Positions 1-5,943 of a DNA stretch of 5,943 nt are shown here, one piece after another. The number at the start of each line of letters is the position of its first letter. Positions within the stretch are counted from its first letter, which is position 1. Source of the stretch: Alphaproteobacteria bacterium (lineage in GTDB: Bacteria > Pseudomonadota > Alphaproteobacteria > UBA11222); assembly GCA_003454415.1 (NCBI GenBank), contig DMKG01000236.1, positions 1 to 5,943 on the forward strand. Direction: 5' to 3'. Both the position numbers and the translations under genes were made by a program. The notes under the pieces were generated by a model, which searched no databases, was not told where the DNA came from, and saw nothing but the letters and a program-made list of their open reading frames with translations.

Positions 1-989
1 TTGAACAGGAAATAATCCTCGCCAACCAGATCAACCGCAGCCGCCATCGTGCGTTCATCGCCCCGCGCCGCAACGAAGAAGTTCTGCTTGAAATATTCGG
101 TCGGCGTCTTGAGCATGTCGGGATGTTCGGCCTTGCCCGAAAAATCATAATGCTGCTCCATGCGTTGCAGCCAATAGGGCGTCCAGCCCGCATCCGCCTC
201 CACATGGACGATGCGCAGTTTCGGAAAATTTTCCGCGACCCCGAACCAGATCAGCCCCGCCATGGCCGACATCGCCTCGAAAGGATGGGAAAGAATATGT
301 CCAGCGGTATGGGATTCCATCCGGTCGCCATAAGAAGGAATGCGCGGCGATCCGCTGTCATGCAGACTGAGCGGCTTGTTCAGTTTTTCGACCACGCCCC
401 ATAGCGGCCAGTAATCCTTGTGGTGCAGATTGCGGCCGCATACCGGATTGGGACGCACATAAAAAGAGACGGCCCCATTAGCGGCGGCGCGTTTGGCCTC
501 TTCTATCGCAAGGTCAGGGGCCTGCAGCGGAAGCATCGCCGCCCAGCGCAGACGCTTCGCGTCCTTCGAACAGTATTCCCGGCTCCAGTCATTGTAGGCG
601 CGGCAGATGGCCGCCAGCAATTCGGGGTCCTTGAATTCCCGCCCCAGTATCTGGCCGCCGATGGTGGGATACATGACCTGGATATCGACACCTTCTTCGT
701 CCATATCCTGGAGGCGGCTATCGGCGCTGAATTTCGCGTCACGGGTGCGCTTGAACCGCTGCATCGCCTTGTTTACCGCATCGAGAAATTCCGGCGCATG
801 CATGGGATAATGGCCTTCTTCTTCCGGCGGCTGTACGGGCTCATCCTCGACGCAGAAAAGTTTACGGCCCTTGTATTCCGCAGGCTTTGGCTCCCTTCCC
901 TTGAATGGCGCATCGATGTAATCGGACCAGACTGACTGATTTTCCATCTGATGACAGTCCGTATCGACGATCTTGTATCCATCACGCAT
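1..989 (-). CDS. Amidohydrolase family 2 (TIM-barrel metal-dependent hydrolase/decarboxylase), 3' end cut by window edge
   Basis: The frame is open from ATG at 989 to the left edge, giving 329 codons; the C-terminus is missing. It matches the amidohydrolase-2 (ACMSD-like) family: hydrolases, decarboxylases and hydratases that hold a divalent metal in a TIM barrel. Seen in the sequence: an N-terminal strand with the metal motif DTDCH (D11, H13), a helix ending in the MDEEGVDIQVMYPT turn (97-109), the LHDSG strand (H210), and a family-typical block of FPKLRIVHVEADAGW followed by PYWLQRMEQHY (255-281). The last metal-site Asp, normally shortly after the terminal YFLF, should lie just outside the window. 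Family members are usually about 350-400 residues. No signal peptide is visible, so it is probably cytoplasmic. The start is fixed by a strong AGGAGGA Shine-Dalgarno. The substrate cannot be assigned; ACMSD, resorcylate decarboxylase and LigJ/LigY relatives share this fold. Confidence 0.9.
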   Translation of the reverse strand, partial: MRDGYKIVDTDCHQMENQSVWSDYIDAPFKGREPKPAEYKGRKLFCVEDEPVQPPEEEGHYPMHAPEFLDAVNKAMQRFKRTRDAKFSADSRLQDMDEEGVDIQVMYPTIGGQILGREFKDPELLAAICRAYNDWSREYCSKDAKRLRWAAMLPLQAPDLAIEEAKRAAANGAVSFYVRPNPVCGRNLHHKDYWPLWGVVEKLNKPLSLHDSGSPRIPSYGDRMESHTAGHILSHPFEAMSAMAGLIWFGVAENFPKLRIVHVEADAGWTPYWLQRMEQHYDFSGKAEHPDMLKTPTEYFKQNFFVAARGDERTMAAAVDLVGEDYFLF

Positions 990-993
990 GCCG

Positions 994-1000
994 TCCTCCT
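994..1000 (-). promoter_or_regulatory. Strong ribosome binding site of the amidohydrolase gene
   Basis: On the minus strand AGGAGGA precedes ATG (987-989) by four bases of CGGC. It is a near-perfect anti-16S match and decides the start codon. Other short frames in this region lack such a site. Confidence 0.8.
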
Positions 1001-1028
1001 CCCTCATTCGATTGGTTTCTTGAGGAGT

Positions 1029-1057
1029 ATTTCACAGCCGCAGCGGAAAACTGTCAA
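1029..1057 (-). promoter_or_regulatory. Candidate sigma70-type promoter for the amidohydrolase gene
   Basis: The minus strand reads a consensus -35 TTGACA (1052-1057), a 17-base spacer, then TGAAAT (1029-1034), a 4-of-6 match to the -10 box. Initiation near 1022 would give a leader of about 33 bases before the ATG at 989. It sits in the 122-bp gap behind the asparagine-synthase-like gene, so the amidohydrolase could be transcribed on its own even if it also receives read-through. This rests on the sequence match alone. Confidence 0.45.
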
Positions 1058-1111
1058 GATTGGATCATCAGCCAGGAAATCTTTATGCCCGGCGAGGGGG
1101 CGCGTGGCGCT

Positions 1112-2836
1112 TCAGCCATTGGCTTTCTGCAGCAGATACTCCATGGTGGTGATGCGGTTCATCGCCCCAGCGTCATAAACGCGGGCCAGATTGAACAGGC
1201 GGCGCATAAAGGGATATTCCGGATCGATGATGGATTTCAGATACCCGCCCTGCAGAATCGCAGGCAGATTTTCAGGCTTGCGGTGCTGGAACCGGTACGA
1301 TTTTTCCCTCAACCAGAGGGGTCTGTAATGATCCTGTACGTAATAGCGTAATTTGCTGGCGATCGGCGTCGGCTCGGTAAAGGAGTGGCCATAGGCGCTG
1401 GGACATGCCGCCAGTTGCGGATTGAGCATCCGGATCATCCGGCTTTCCAGATTGCCTAGCGTTTTGAATTTCAGTGGCAGGTTGTGCGCGCCCTCGAAAA
1501 TCGCCGGCTCCAGGAAAGGACTGAAAGACCAGCCGAAACGCTGATTTATGACCATATCGCGTCCGAACATATAACGCGCCCGCAACAGAGGATAGATCAT
1601 CTCGATCTGTCTGCGGTCCATTCTATCCGAGGTGACGCCCGTCACGCTTTGCACATCGTCACGTAACGCCGCCCGATAATCCCCGACCGAAAAATCCGGC
1701 CCGAATGCAGCAGGATCGAAACGGCAATACATGGCGCGGATAAACCGTTCCAGGCTGATGGCCCGGTCTGGCAGATAAAAGAAATTGCGGAATATCTCCC
1801 CTGCGGTGCCCAGCATCAGAACCTGATCGTCTTGGGAACGGGAAAGACGGGTGGCGAGATCGGAAATACCCTGCGTGATAATCCCCCCATTGGTCCAACC
1901 ATCCAGAGCAAAACTGACGGCGTCAAGTTGATCCGGCCATTCCTGCATGGCGGGAAGAGATGCGGCCTCCTTATGCACCCATTCGATCTCCTGACCGGCT
2001 ATGGCGGCCAGTTCTTTCGCGATGATCACATCAGGATCCGAGGGAGCGCCATACACGTAAAGCGAGGGCTTGATGCCTGCATCCAGCAGCAGGCACATGA
2101 CAAAACGCGAGTCATAGCCGCCAGAAAGGGAGCAGTTGACCCTGCCCTTGAAGCTGCGGGCGAAGATTGCGAACAATTTTCTCAACCGTTCCAGAAAGAA
2201 TTCCGCCGATTGCGCCTCGTCGAGCGGCCAGTCCGCAAGGCTTCGGTCAATGGGCAGGGAGAGCTGCCGGATATTCAGGGTTTTTCCGGGCTCGATCAGA
2301 GAATTAGGGCTGGCGGGCCGGATTTCGGAAATAAAGGTGCGGTCCCCGTAAATCAGACTCAACCAGGCATAGATATGCGCCCCCACCGGGTCGGGCGTAC
2401 AGCGCCCGATCTGTTCCAGGACAGATAAAAATGAATTCGAGACGCAGTTTCCCGCGGTATCGAGATAAATCTTGTTCAGTCCGAGTCTGTCGCCAAATAC
2501 AAAGAGGCGGCCAAATTTCTGCATTATCACTGTAAAGCCGCCATGGGTCCTGCGCCAATCGACCGTAATGCCGTCGAAGGAGTCAAAGAGCGCCGCCGCT
2601 GCTTCTTTACCTGTCAGGCCATCGAAAATCATGGAGCCGGCGACGCCAATGAAGCCCGCCTCTCCGCGATCGTAAAATGCGGAATTTTGGCGCCCGATGC
2701 GGGTATAGAAGCTCAGATTCCAGTCCTTGAAACGGCGGCTGTCGGCCAGGGTGAAACCATTGCGCAGGTGCTTTAGACGTAATGCGTTCTGCTGCTCCGC
2801 CCGGTATTCCGCGCGTGTGATTGTAAATGTGCCCAA
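1112..2836 (-). CDS. Asparagine synthase-like amide ligase lacking the glutaminase cysteine
   Basis: The protein has 574 residues. The C-terminal half is an asparagine-synthase ATP-pyrophosphatase domain. It has the PP-loop CSLSGGYDS (235-243) that binds ATP pyrophosphate, a second loop MLGTAGEIFR (341-350) corresponding to the usual SGxGaDE segment, and FSPFLEP (438-444) corresponding to the conserved PFLD region. Residues about 60-190 resemble a class-II glutamine amidotransferase (Ntn) domain: GGFTVIMQ, then FGDRLGLNKIYLD (114-126), then the IEPG turn (181-184). The Cys that should directly follow the initiator Met is absent and the N-terminus is extended by about 55 residues. Glutamine hydrolysis is therefore unlikely. 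Such Cys-less relatives (beta-lactam synthetase, carbapenam synthetase, lasso-peptide cyclase) adenylate a carboxylate and form an amide with another amine; extending that to this protein is inference. The start is TTG, because the frame above it closes at TGA (2870-2872) with no ATG or GTG between. No signal peptide is seen. Confidence 0.85.
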   Translation of the reverse strand: MGTFTITRAEYRAEQQNALRLKHLRNGFTLADSRRFKDWNLSFYTRIGRQNSAFYDRGEAGFIGVAGSMIFDGLTGKEAAAALFDSFDGITVDWRRTHGGFTVIMQKFGRLFVFGDRLGLNKIYLDTAGNCVSNSFLSVLEQIGRCTPDPVGAHIYAWLSLIYGDRTFISEIRPASPNSLIEPGKTLNIRQLSLPIDRSLADWPLDEAQSAEFFLERLRKLFAIFARSFKGRVNCSLSGGYDSRFVMCLLLDAGIKPSLYVYGAPSDPDVIIAKELAAIAGQEIEWVHKEAASLPAMQEWPDQLDAVSFALDGWTNGGIITQGISDLATRLSRSQDDQVLMLGTAGEIFRNFFYLPDRAISLERFIRAMYCRFDPAAFGPDFSVGDYRAALRDDVQSVTGVTSDRMDRRQIEMIYPLLRARYMFGRDMVINQRFGWSFSPFLEPAIFEGAHNLPLKFKTLGNLESRMIRMLNPQLAACPSAYGHSFTEPTPIASKLRYYVQDHYRPLWLREKSYRFQHRKPENLPAILQGGYLKSIIDPEYPFMRRLFNLARVYDAGAMNRITTMEYLLQKANG

Positions 2837-2842
2837 ACTGGT

Positions 2843-2849
2843 CCCCTTT
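2843..2849 (-). promoter_or_regulatory. Ribosome binding site supporting a TTG start
   Basis: The minus strand reads AAAGGGG, six bases before TTG at 2834-2836. The TTG is the first possible start after the in-frame TGA at 2870-2872. The next in-frame ATG is codon 70, inside conserved sequence. This site therefore argues for a real non-ATG start. Confidence 0.55.
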
Positions 2850-2938
2850 GTGATGCGGATATCTCTGGTTCACTGCCCGCGTCGCGTGTTTGAAACAAGC
2901 CCTATGATGCGGTATGGCCGGAAGCGATTTTCAAATCC

Positions 2939-3070
2939 TTAGTCCACACCGGAATCCTGTCGCCGCCAGTTGCCTTCATCGATCTTGACCTCTTTCATTT
3001 CACGCCGATGCGTAAGAGGAACTCCAATGCATGCTCTCCAGCGGTAAAATTTGTCGGCAGTATTCGGCAT
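2939..3070 (-). CDS. Doubtful small ORF, 43 codons, upstream of the amide ligase gene
   Basis: The frame runs from ATG at 3070 to TAA at 2939-2941 and ends 102 bases before the TTG start of the asparagine-synthase-like gene, on the same strand. The predicted peptide is highly charged. It begins MPNTADKFYRW, has a single Cys near residue 14, and ends QDSGVD. An internal ATG at 2998 would give a 19-residue version. The second half uses G/C-ending codons more like a real gene than the first half. There is no good Shine-Dalgarno, only GAAGA seven bases before the ATG, and I recognise no family. It could be a peptide substrate, a leader peptide, a gene remnant or chance. The full open frame is about 53 codons, not much above chance. 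Confidence 0.2.
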   Translation of the reverse strand: MPNTADKFYRWRACIGVPLTHRREMKEVKIDEGNWRRQDSGVD

Positions 3071-3092
3071 GGCGATCTTCAATTTTAAAATG

Positions 3093-3112
3093 AATGATTA
3101 TTAATAATCATT
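3093..3112. promoter_or_regulatory. Perfect 20-bp AT-rich palindrome, candidate operator
   Basis: The half-site AATGATTATT is followed directly by its exact reverse complement, with no spacer. It lies in the AT-rich island between the divergent genes, about 260 bp from the minus-strand start and 370 bp from the plus-strand start. A dimeric repressor or activator site, or a nucleoid-protein site, is plausible. The pairing is seen directly; the function is inferred. Confidence 0.4.
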
Positions 3113-3408
3113 TGAATTAAAGTATATATCTTAATAAGAATTGCGCTTTGTAATATATTAATCATGTATTCTCGCCGAAATTTTTCCTAATATTATAGAT
3201 GTTGGCGACCTGGATTTTTCCCGGGAATAACAAGACGCCGGCACAATGTGTGATATCCTGACTTGGACGCCCAAAAAAACAGGCGCATCTTTACTGACTG
3301 TAAGGCTGCTTGTATCGTCTATACCGTATAACCAGCACTTTTTTGTTAATGTCTGTCTGCCGTTAACCCGACCTGCATACGCAGATTCATCCTCCAGCTT
3401 CTTTCCTT

Positions 3409-3420
3409 TGGTCATGACCA
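3409..3420. promoter_or_regulatory. Perfect 12-bp palindrome upstream of the phosphatase-fold gene
   Basis: TGGTCATGACCA is fully self-complementary and ends 60 bases before the ATG at 3481, where an operator would be expected. A palindrome of this length is expected about once in 6 kb by chance, so only its position makes it noteworthy. Confidence 0.25.
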
Positions 3421-3466
3421 CATAAGTGCAATGAAATCCGGTTAATGATACCCGCGTCTAATCATT

Positions 3467-3471
3467 GAGGA
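3467..3471 (+). promoter_or_regulatory. Ribosome binding site of the phosphatase-fold gene
   Basis: GAGGA lies nine bases before ATG at 3481. It favours this start over the internal in-frame ATG at codon 33 (3577), which has no such site. Confidence 0.6.
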
Positions 3472-3480
3472 ATAACCGAT

Positions 3481-4998
3481 ATGCCAAAAAACTCTGCAAT
3501 AGACTTGACGCCTGCCTCCCTCAACCCATTGGCCGCATTTGAAAAGCCTGTCGCTGAAAGGGCGAATCCCCGGACGATGCCCGGGACTCAGGCGTCCTGT
3601 CCCATAATATTTCTTGAATTCAATGAATTGTGCCCGCGTCTGCTGGACAACTGGATGCGCGCTGGCGAACTTCCGAACTTCAAGGCGCTGCATGACACGT
3701 CCCAAATCTACATCACCAATGTGGACGTGGAGGATCCGCTGTATCTGGAGCCCTGGATTCAGTGGTATTCCATGCATACAGGCCTGAGTTATGAACAGCA
3801 TGGAATCTTTCACCTGACGGACGGTCCACGCGCAGGCCATGCCGATATCTGGCGCCTGCTCATCGCGGCTGGATACCGGGTTGGCAATTGCGGAAGCATG
3901 AACGCCAGGCGATTTGACGCGCCCGGCTCCTATTACCTTCCTGATCCCTGGTGCACGTCGGAACGGGCAAGTCCTGATAATCTGAATGCATTTCACAGCT
4001 TTGTCGCTGCAAATGTACAGGAATACACGAATGACAGCACCGGGTTGGGAATGGGAGATTACGCAAAATTTCTTGGCTTCCTGGTTACGCACGGACTGAC
4101 CCCTGCAACCGTCTTCAGCATCCTCAAACAGCTGGGAACCGAGAAACTGGTGGATCCCGCGGAGCACTGGCGTCGCGTGGCGCTGCTTGACAGGCTGCAA
4201 TTTGACGTCTTCCGGCACTATCAATTATCGATGAAACCGCATTTTTCTACATTCTTCGCAAACAGCGTCGCGCATTTGCAGCATGCCTACTGGCGTGAAA
4301 TGGAGCCAGAGGCCTTTCAGATCAAGTCATCCGAGCAGAATCAGAAGCGCTATGGCGACGCCATTTTGTTCGGATATAAAGAAACAGATGCATTGCTTGG
4401 ACAGATGATGCGCCTGGCGAAGCAGCAGCATGCGAGGATTGTTTTCGCAACGGCGCTGAGTCAGCAGCCGTTCCTGAAATATGAGGGGATCGGCGGTCAG
4501 CATTTTTACCGTGTGCGCAAGATCGAATCCCTTCTGAAGGATCTGGGGATTTCCTACAGAAGCGTGCAGCCCACCATGACGCATCAGTATCAGCTTACCT
4601 TTGACAGCAATGCCGCAAAGGAAGATGCGCAAGCAAAGCTTGCTTCCCTGCGGCTGGACGGCCGGCAGGTATTTGGATTTGACGAGGCGGATGACCACTC
4701 CCTTTATTTTGGATGCAGCGTGCGCTCATTCCAGCCAGAGCCCGCAATGATGACGGTGGGCAATCGCGAAACGCGCTTCCAGGATATTTTCTATCATATC
4801 GACGCCACCAAGAGCGGACGGCATCACCCTGACGGCTGCCTGTGGATACAGCGCGGAACCGGGCGCCGGCAACCGCATGACGACAGGGTTTCGATCCTGG
4901 ACGTTCTACCGACCTTGCTGGCGCATTTCCAGGTCGAGGCGCCAATGGAGCTGCAAAAGATGATGAAGGGAAAGGTTATACCCAACGCCTTTGCCTGA
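3481..4998 (+). CDS. Divergent alkaline phosphatase/phosphodiesterase-superfamily protein
   Basis: The protein has 505 residues and no signal peptide or membrane segment, so it is probably cytoplasmic. The layout follows the type I phosphodiesterase/alkaline phosphatase fold: first core strand PIIFLEFNEL (41-50), LPNFKAL (64-70), a nucleophile-region segment EPWIQWYSMHTG (90-101), HGIFH (107-111), a middle motif AHLQHAYW (264-271), a strand ARIVFATAL (318-326), and a C-terminal HHPDG (448-452) with DVLPTLLAHFQV (474-485). By eye, E46 replaces the first metal Asp, no Thr or Ser stands at the usual nucleophile position before the EP pair, and the usual SDHG is replaced by ALSQQ. The C-terminal His ligand seems kept. 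It is either a distinct subfamily with a rearranged site or a non-catalytic binding protein. The divergent position next to the amide ligase and upstream of the BKACE gene suggests a shared pathway, but the substrate is unknown. Confidence 0.7.
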   Translation: MPKNSAIDLTPASLNPLAAFEKPVAERANPRTMPGTQASCPIIFLEFNELCPRLLDNWMRAGELPNFKALHDTSQIYITNVDVEDPLYLEPWIQWYSMHTGLSYEQHGIFHLTDGPRAGHADIWRLLIAAGYRVGNCGSMNARRFDAPGSYYLPDPWCTSERASPDNLNAFHSFVAANVQEYTNDSTGLGMGDYAKFLGFLVTHGLTPATVFSILKQLGTEKLVDPAEHWRRVALLDRLQFDVFRHYQLSMKPHFSTFFANSVAHLQHAYWREMEPEAFQIKSSEQNQKRYGDAILFGYKETDALLGQMMRLAKQQHARIVFATALSQQPFLKYEGIGGQHFYRVRKIESLLKDLGISYRSVQPTMTHQYQLTFDSNAAKEDAQAKLASLRLDGRQVFGFDEADDHSLYFGCSVRSFQPEPAMMTVGNRETRFQDIFYHIDATKSGRHHPDGCLWIQRGTGRRQPHDDRVSILDVLPTLLAHFQVEAPMELQKMMKGKVIPNAFA

Positions 4999-5007
4999 TC
5001 TATCAGG
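4994..5007 (+). other. Short inverted repeat over the stop codon of the phosphatase-fold gene
   Basis: CCTGAT and ATCAGG are separated by two bases and span the TGA at 4996-4998, followed by GGTTTCATTT. The loop is too tight and the T tract too broken for a convincing intrinsic terminator. The 97-bp gap to the next plus-strand gene may therefore be read through. Confidence 0.2.
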
Positions 5008-5081
5008 GGTTTCATTTATACTTGCCTACAAAACCGGCAAGGTGCTGTAGTCCTGTATCCAAATCAAATGGACCCTGCTGC

Positions 5082-5087
5082 AGGAGA
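5082..5087 (+). promoter_or_regulatory. Ribosome binding site of the BKACE gene
   Basis: AGGAGA lies eight bases before ATG at 5096. It overlaps a short palindrome CCTGCTGCAGG (5074-5084), which could affect access to the site but may be chance. Confidence 0.65.
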
Positions 5088-5095
5088 ACCTGATC

Positions 5096-5943
5096 ATGAC
5101 TCACAAGACCTGGCTGGAAGTTGCGGTGAATGGCCCATGGGGCAAACGGGTGCAGCCGCATCTGCCCGTAACCGTCAAGGAAATCGTGAGTGATGCGCTG
5201 GCCTGTATCGATGCGGGTGCGGCGATCATCCATTTCCATGCCTATGACGAGGCGACGGGAAAGCAAAAAGACGATCCGGAGCTTTATGCCGCCATCGTCG
5301 CTGGCATCCGGGAAAGAAGCGATGCAATCGTCTATCCCACCCTGCCGGCGGACGGCAGCGCGGATATCGACAGCTCCGGAGGCGCTGAAGCACGCTTTGC
5401 CGCACTGCAGGGACTGGCGGACAGGGGTCTTGCCGAATGGGGCGCGCTCGACCCCGGCTCCATGAATTTCGCCCATGAACGGGAATTGAAAGGAGGACGG
5501 GACGGCTTCCTGTACGCCAATACTCCAACCCATATCCGCGCCGGCCTGCGTATTGCAGCCGCTCTCGGCATGCCCATGGCCTATGCGTGTTACGAGCCGG
5601 GTTTTATCCGAATGGGCGCAAGACTCGCCGCCGAACAGCCGCATGCCGGTCAGCCCATTTACCGGCTGATGTTTTCCGACAACTTCACCTTCAGCTATCC
5701 GCCACGCAAATACGGCCTCACCGCCTTCCATGAATTGCTGAAAGAAGAAGCGCCAGACGCCCCCTGGATGATTGCCGGGCTGGATGTGGATCTGTCGCCG
5801 ATTCTGGCCGAGACGGTCGCTTTAGGAGGACATGTACGGGTAGGTCTTGAAGACGCGCGGCATGGCTCGCCCCGAACCAATGCCGAAATCACAGCGGATG
5901 CGGCAAAGGCGATCCGGAACGCTGGCGGTTCGCTCGCCAGCCC
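5096..5943 (+). CDS. DUF849/BKACE family beta-keto acid cleavage enzyme homologue, 3' end cut by window edge
   Basis: The frame is open for 282 codons to the right edge; family members run about 270-310 residues, so little is missing. The family uses Zn to condense a beta-keto acid with acetyl-CoA and split it into a CoA ester plus acetoacetate, as in lysine-fermentation Kce. Seen here: LEVAVNGPWG (7-16), the Zn motif HFH (H46, H48), YPTLPADG (80-87), LDPGSMNF (118-125), YEPGF (166-170), and the signature GGHVRVGLEDA (244-254). In that signature, E252 is the expected third Zn ligand, with R248 and D253 as active-site residues. The usual HxHxRD reads HFHAYD, so the Arg after the Zn pair is lost. 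Kce's Ser82 and Thr106 appear as Thr82 and Ser122. These changes suggest a substrate unlike 3-keto-5-aminohexanoate. It may be co-transcribed with the phosphatase-fold gene across a 97-bp gap. No signal peptide is seen. Confidence 0.88.
   Translation, partial: MTHKTWLEVAVNGPWGKRVQPHLPVTVKEIVSDALACIDAGAAIIHFHAYDEATGKQKDDPELYAAIVAGIRERSDAIVYPTLPADGSADIDSSGGAEARFAALQGLADRGLAEWGALDPGSMNFAHERELKGGRDGFLYANTPTHIRAGLRIAAALGMPMAYACYEPGFIRMGARLAAEQPHAGQPIYRLMFSDNFTFSYPPRKYGLTAFHELLKEEAPDAPWMIAGLDVDLSPILAETVALGGHVRVGLEDARHGSPRTNAEITADAAKAIRNAGGSLAS

Larger units (their letters stand above)
2837..3480. other. Divergent intergenic control region (644 bp)
   Basis: This gap separates the two divergently read operons and contains no confident gene. 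The flanks have ordinary GC, but 3081-3170 has only about 14 G or C in 90 bases. The region holds a 20-bp palindrome (3093-3112), shorter AT palindromes TAATATATTA (3151-3160) and TAATATTA (3188-3195), a 12-bp palindrome (3409-3420), and one weak small ORF (2939-3070, minus). I found no convincing paired -35/-10 for either adjacent gene. The size and AT content suggest a regulated, possibly multi-protein-bound promoter region, or the junction of an acquired segment. Confidence 0.6.

Noticed and set aside
420..935. 171-codon plus-strand frame at the left end
   Set aside because: It is antisense to the amidohydrolase, whose motifs and Shine-Dalgarno are clear.
1832..2428. 198-codon plus-strand frame inside the ligase gene
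   Set aside because: It is antisense to the PP-loop domain coding sequence; the minus-strand product carries the conserved motifs.
2939..3070. Calling the locus a lasso-peptide cluster
   Set aside because: No B protein, no transporter and no Thr-x-Gly precursor junction are seen, and the ligase's PP-loop variant SGGYDSR is not diagnostic of lasso cyclases.
3093..3112. Fur box reading of the 20-bp palindrome
   Set aside because: It shares ATAATCATT with the Fur consensus, but the hexamer spacing and the symmetric centre differ, and no iron-related gene is nearby.
3158..3421. 87-codon minus-strand frame in the intergenic region
   Set aside because: It starts at GTG (or ATG 3415) with no Shine-Dalgarno, uses many rare codons (several ATA, TTA, AGA, AGG) unlike its neighbours, crosses the AT-rich edge and resembles no family I know.
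3246..3425. 59-codon plus-strand frame in the same stretch
   Set aside because: It has no Shine-Dalgarno, overlaps the opposite-strand frame and looks like chance.
3442..4224. 260-codon frame on the minus strand opposite the phosphatase-fold gene
   Set aside because: It is the antisense shadow of a gene with clear family motifs and has no motifs of its own.
4631..4645. Inverted repeat AAGCAA/TTGCTT with a 3-base loop
   Set aside because: It lies within coding sequence, is short and has no context suggesting function.
5012..5731. 239-codon minus-strand frame over the BKACE gene
   Set aside because: It is a shadow; the plus strand encodes the Zn-site and GGHVRVGLED signatures.

Overview
The window looks like a chromosomal stretch of a moderately GC-rich Gram-negative bacterium, most likely an alphaproteobacterium of the sphingomonad type. 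That guess rests on GC content, Shine-Dalgarno style and the kinds of gene present; nothing in the window fixes the species. There are no rRNA or tRNA genes, no insertion sequence, no CRISPR array and no phage genes.

Layout: two genes on the minus strand and two on the plus strand diverge from a 644-bp intergenic region (2837-3480). The minus strand carries an asparagine-synthase-like amide ligase (2836 to 1112), then an amidohydrolase-2 family TIM-barrel enzyme (989, running off the left edge). The plus strand carries a divergent alkaline-phosphatase-superfamily protein (3481-4998), then a DUF849/BKACE beta-keto acid cleavage enzyme homologue (5096, running off the right edge). The intergenic region holds a strongly AT-rich island (about 15% GC over 3081-3170), a perfect 20-bp palindrome, a perfect 12-bp palindrome near the plus-strand gene, and a doubtful 43-codon small ORF on the minus strand.

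The outer two genes are family-level metabolic enzymes: a metal-dependent hydrolase or decarboxylase and a Zn-dependent C-C bond-cleaving enzyme. They would fit a catabolic neighbourhood. The inner pair is more unusual. The asparagine-synthase homologue keeps the ATP-pyrophosphatase signature SGGYDS but has no N-terminal glutaminase cysteine. The phosphatase-fold protein keeps the fold's landmarks but appears to have lost the usual nucleophile and the Asp-His metal pair. The two are divergently transcribed from one large control region, which suggests, without proving, that they act in one pathway. That pathway could be amide-bond formation on a small molecule, peptide or glycan. The substrate cannot be read from this sequence.
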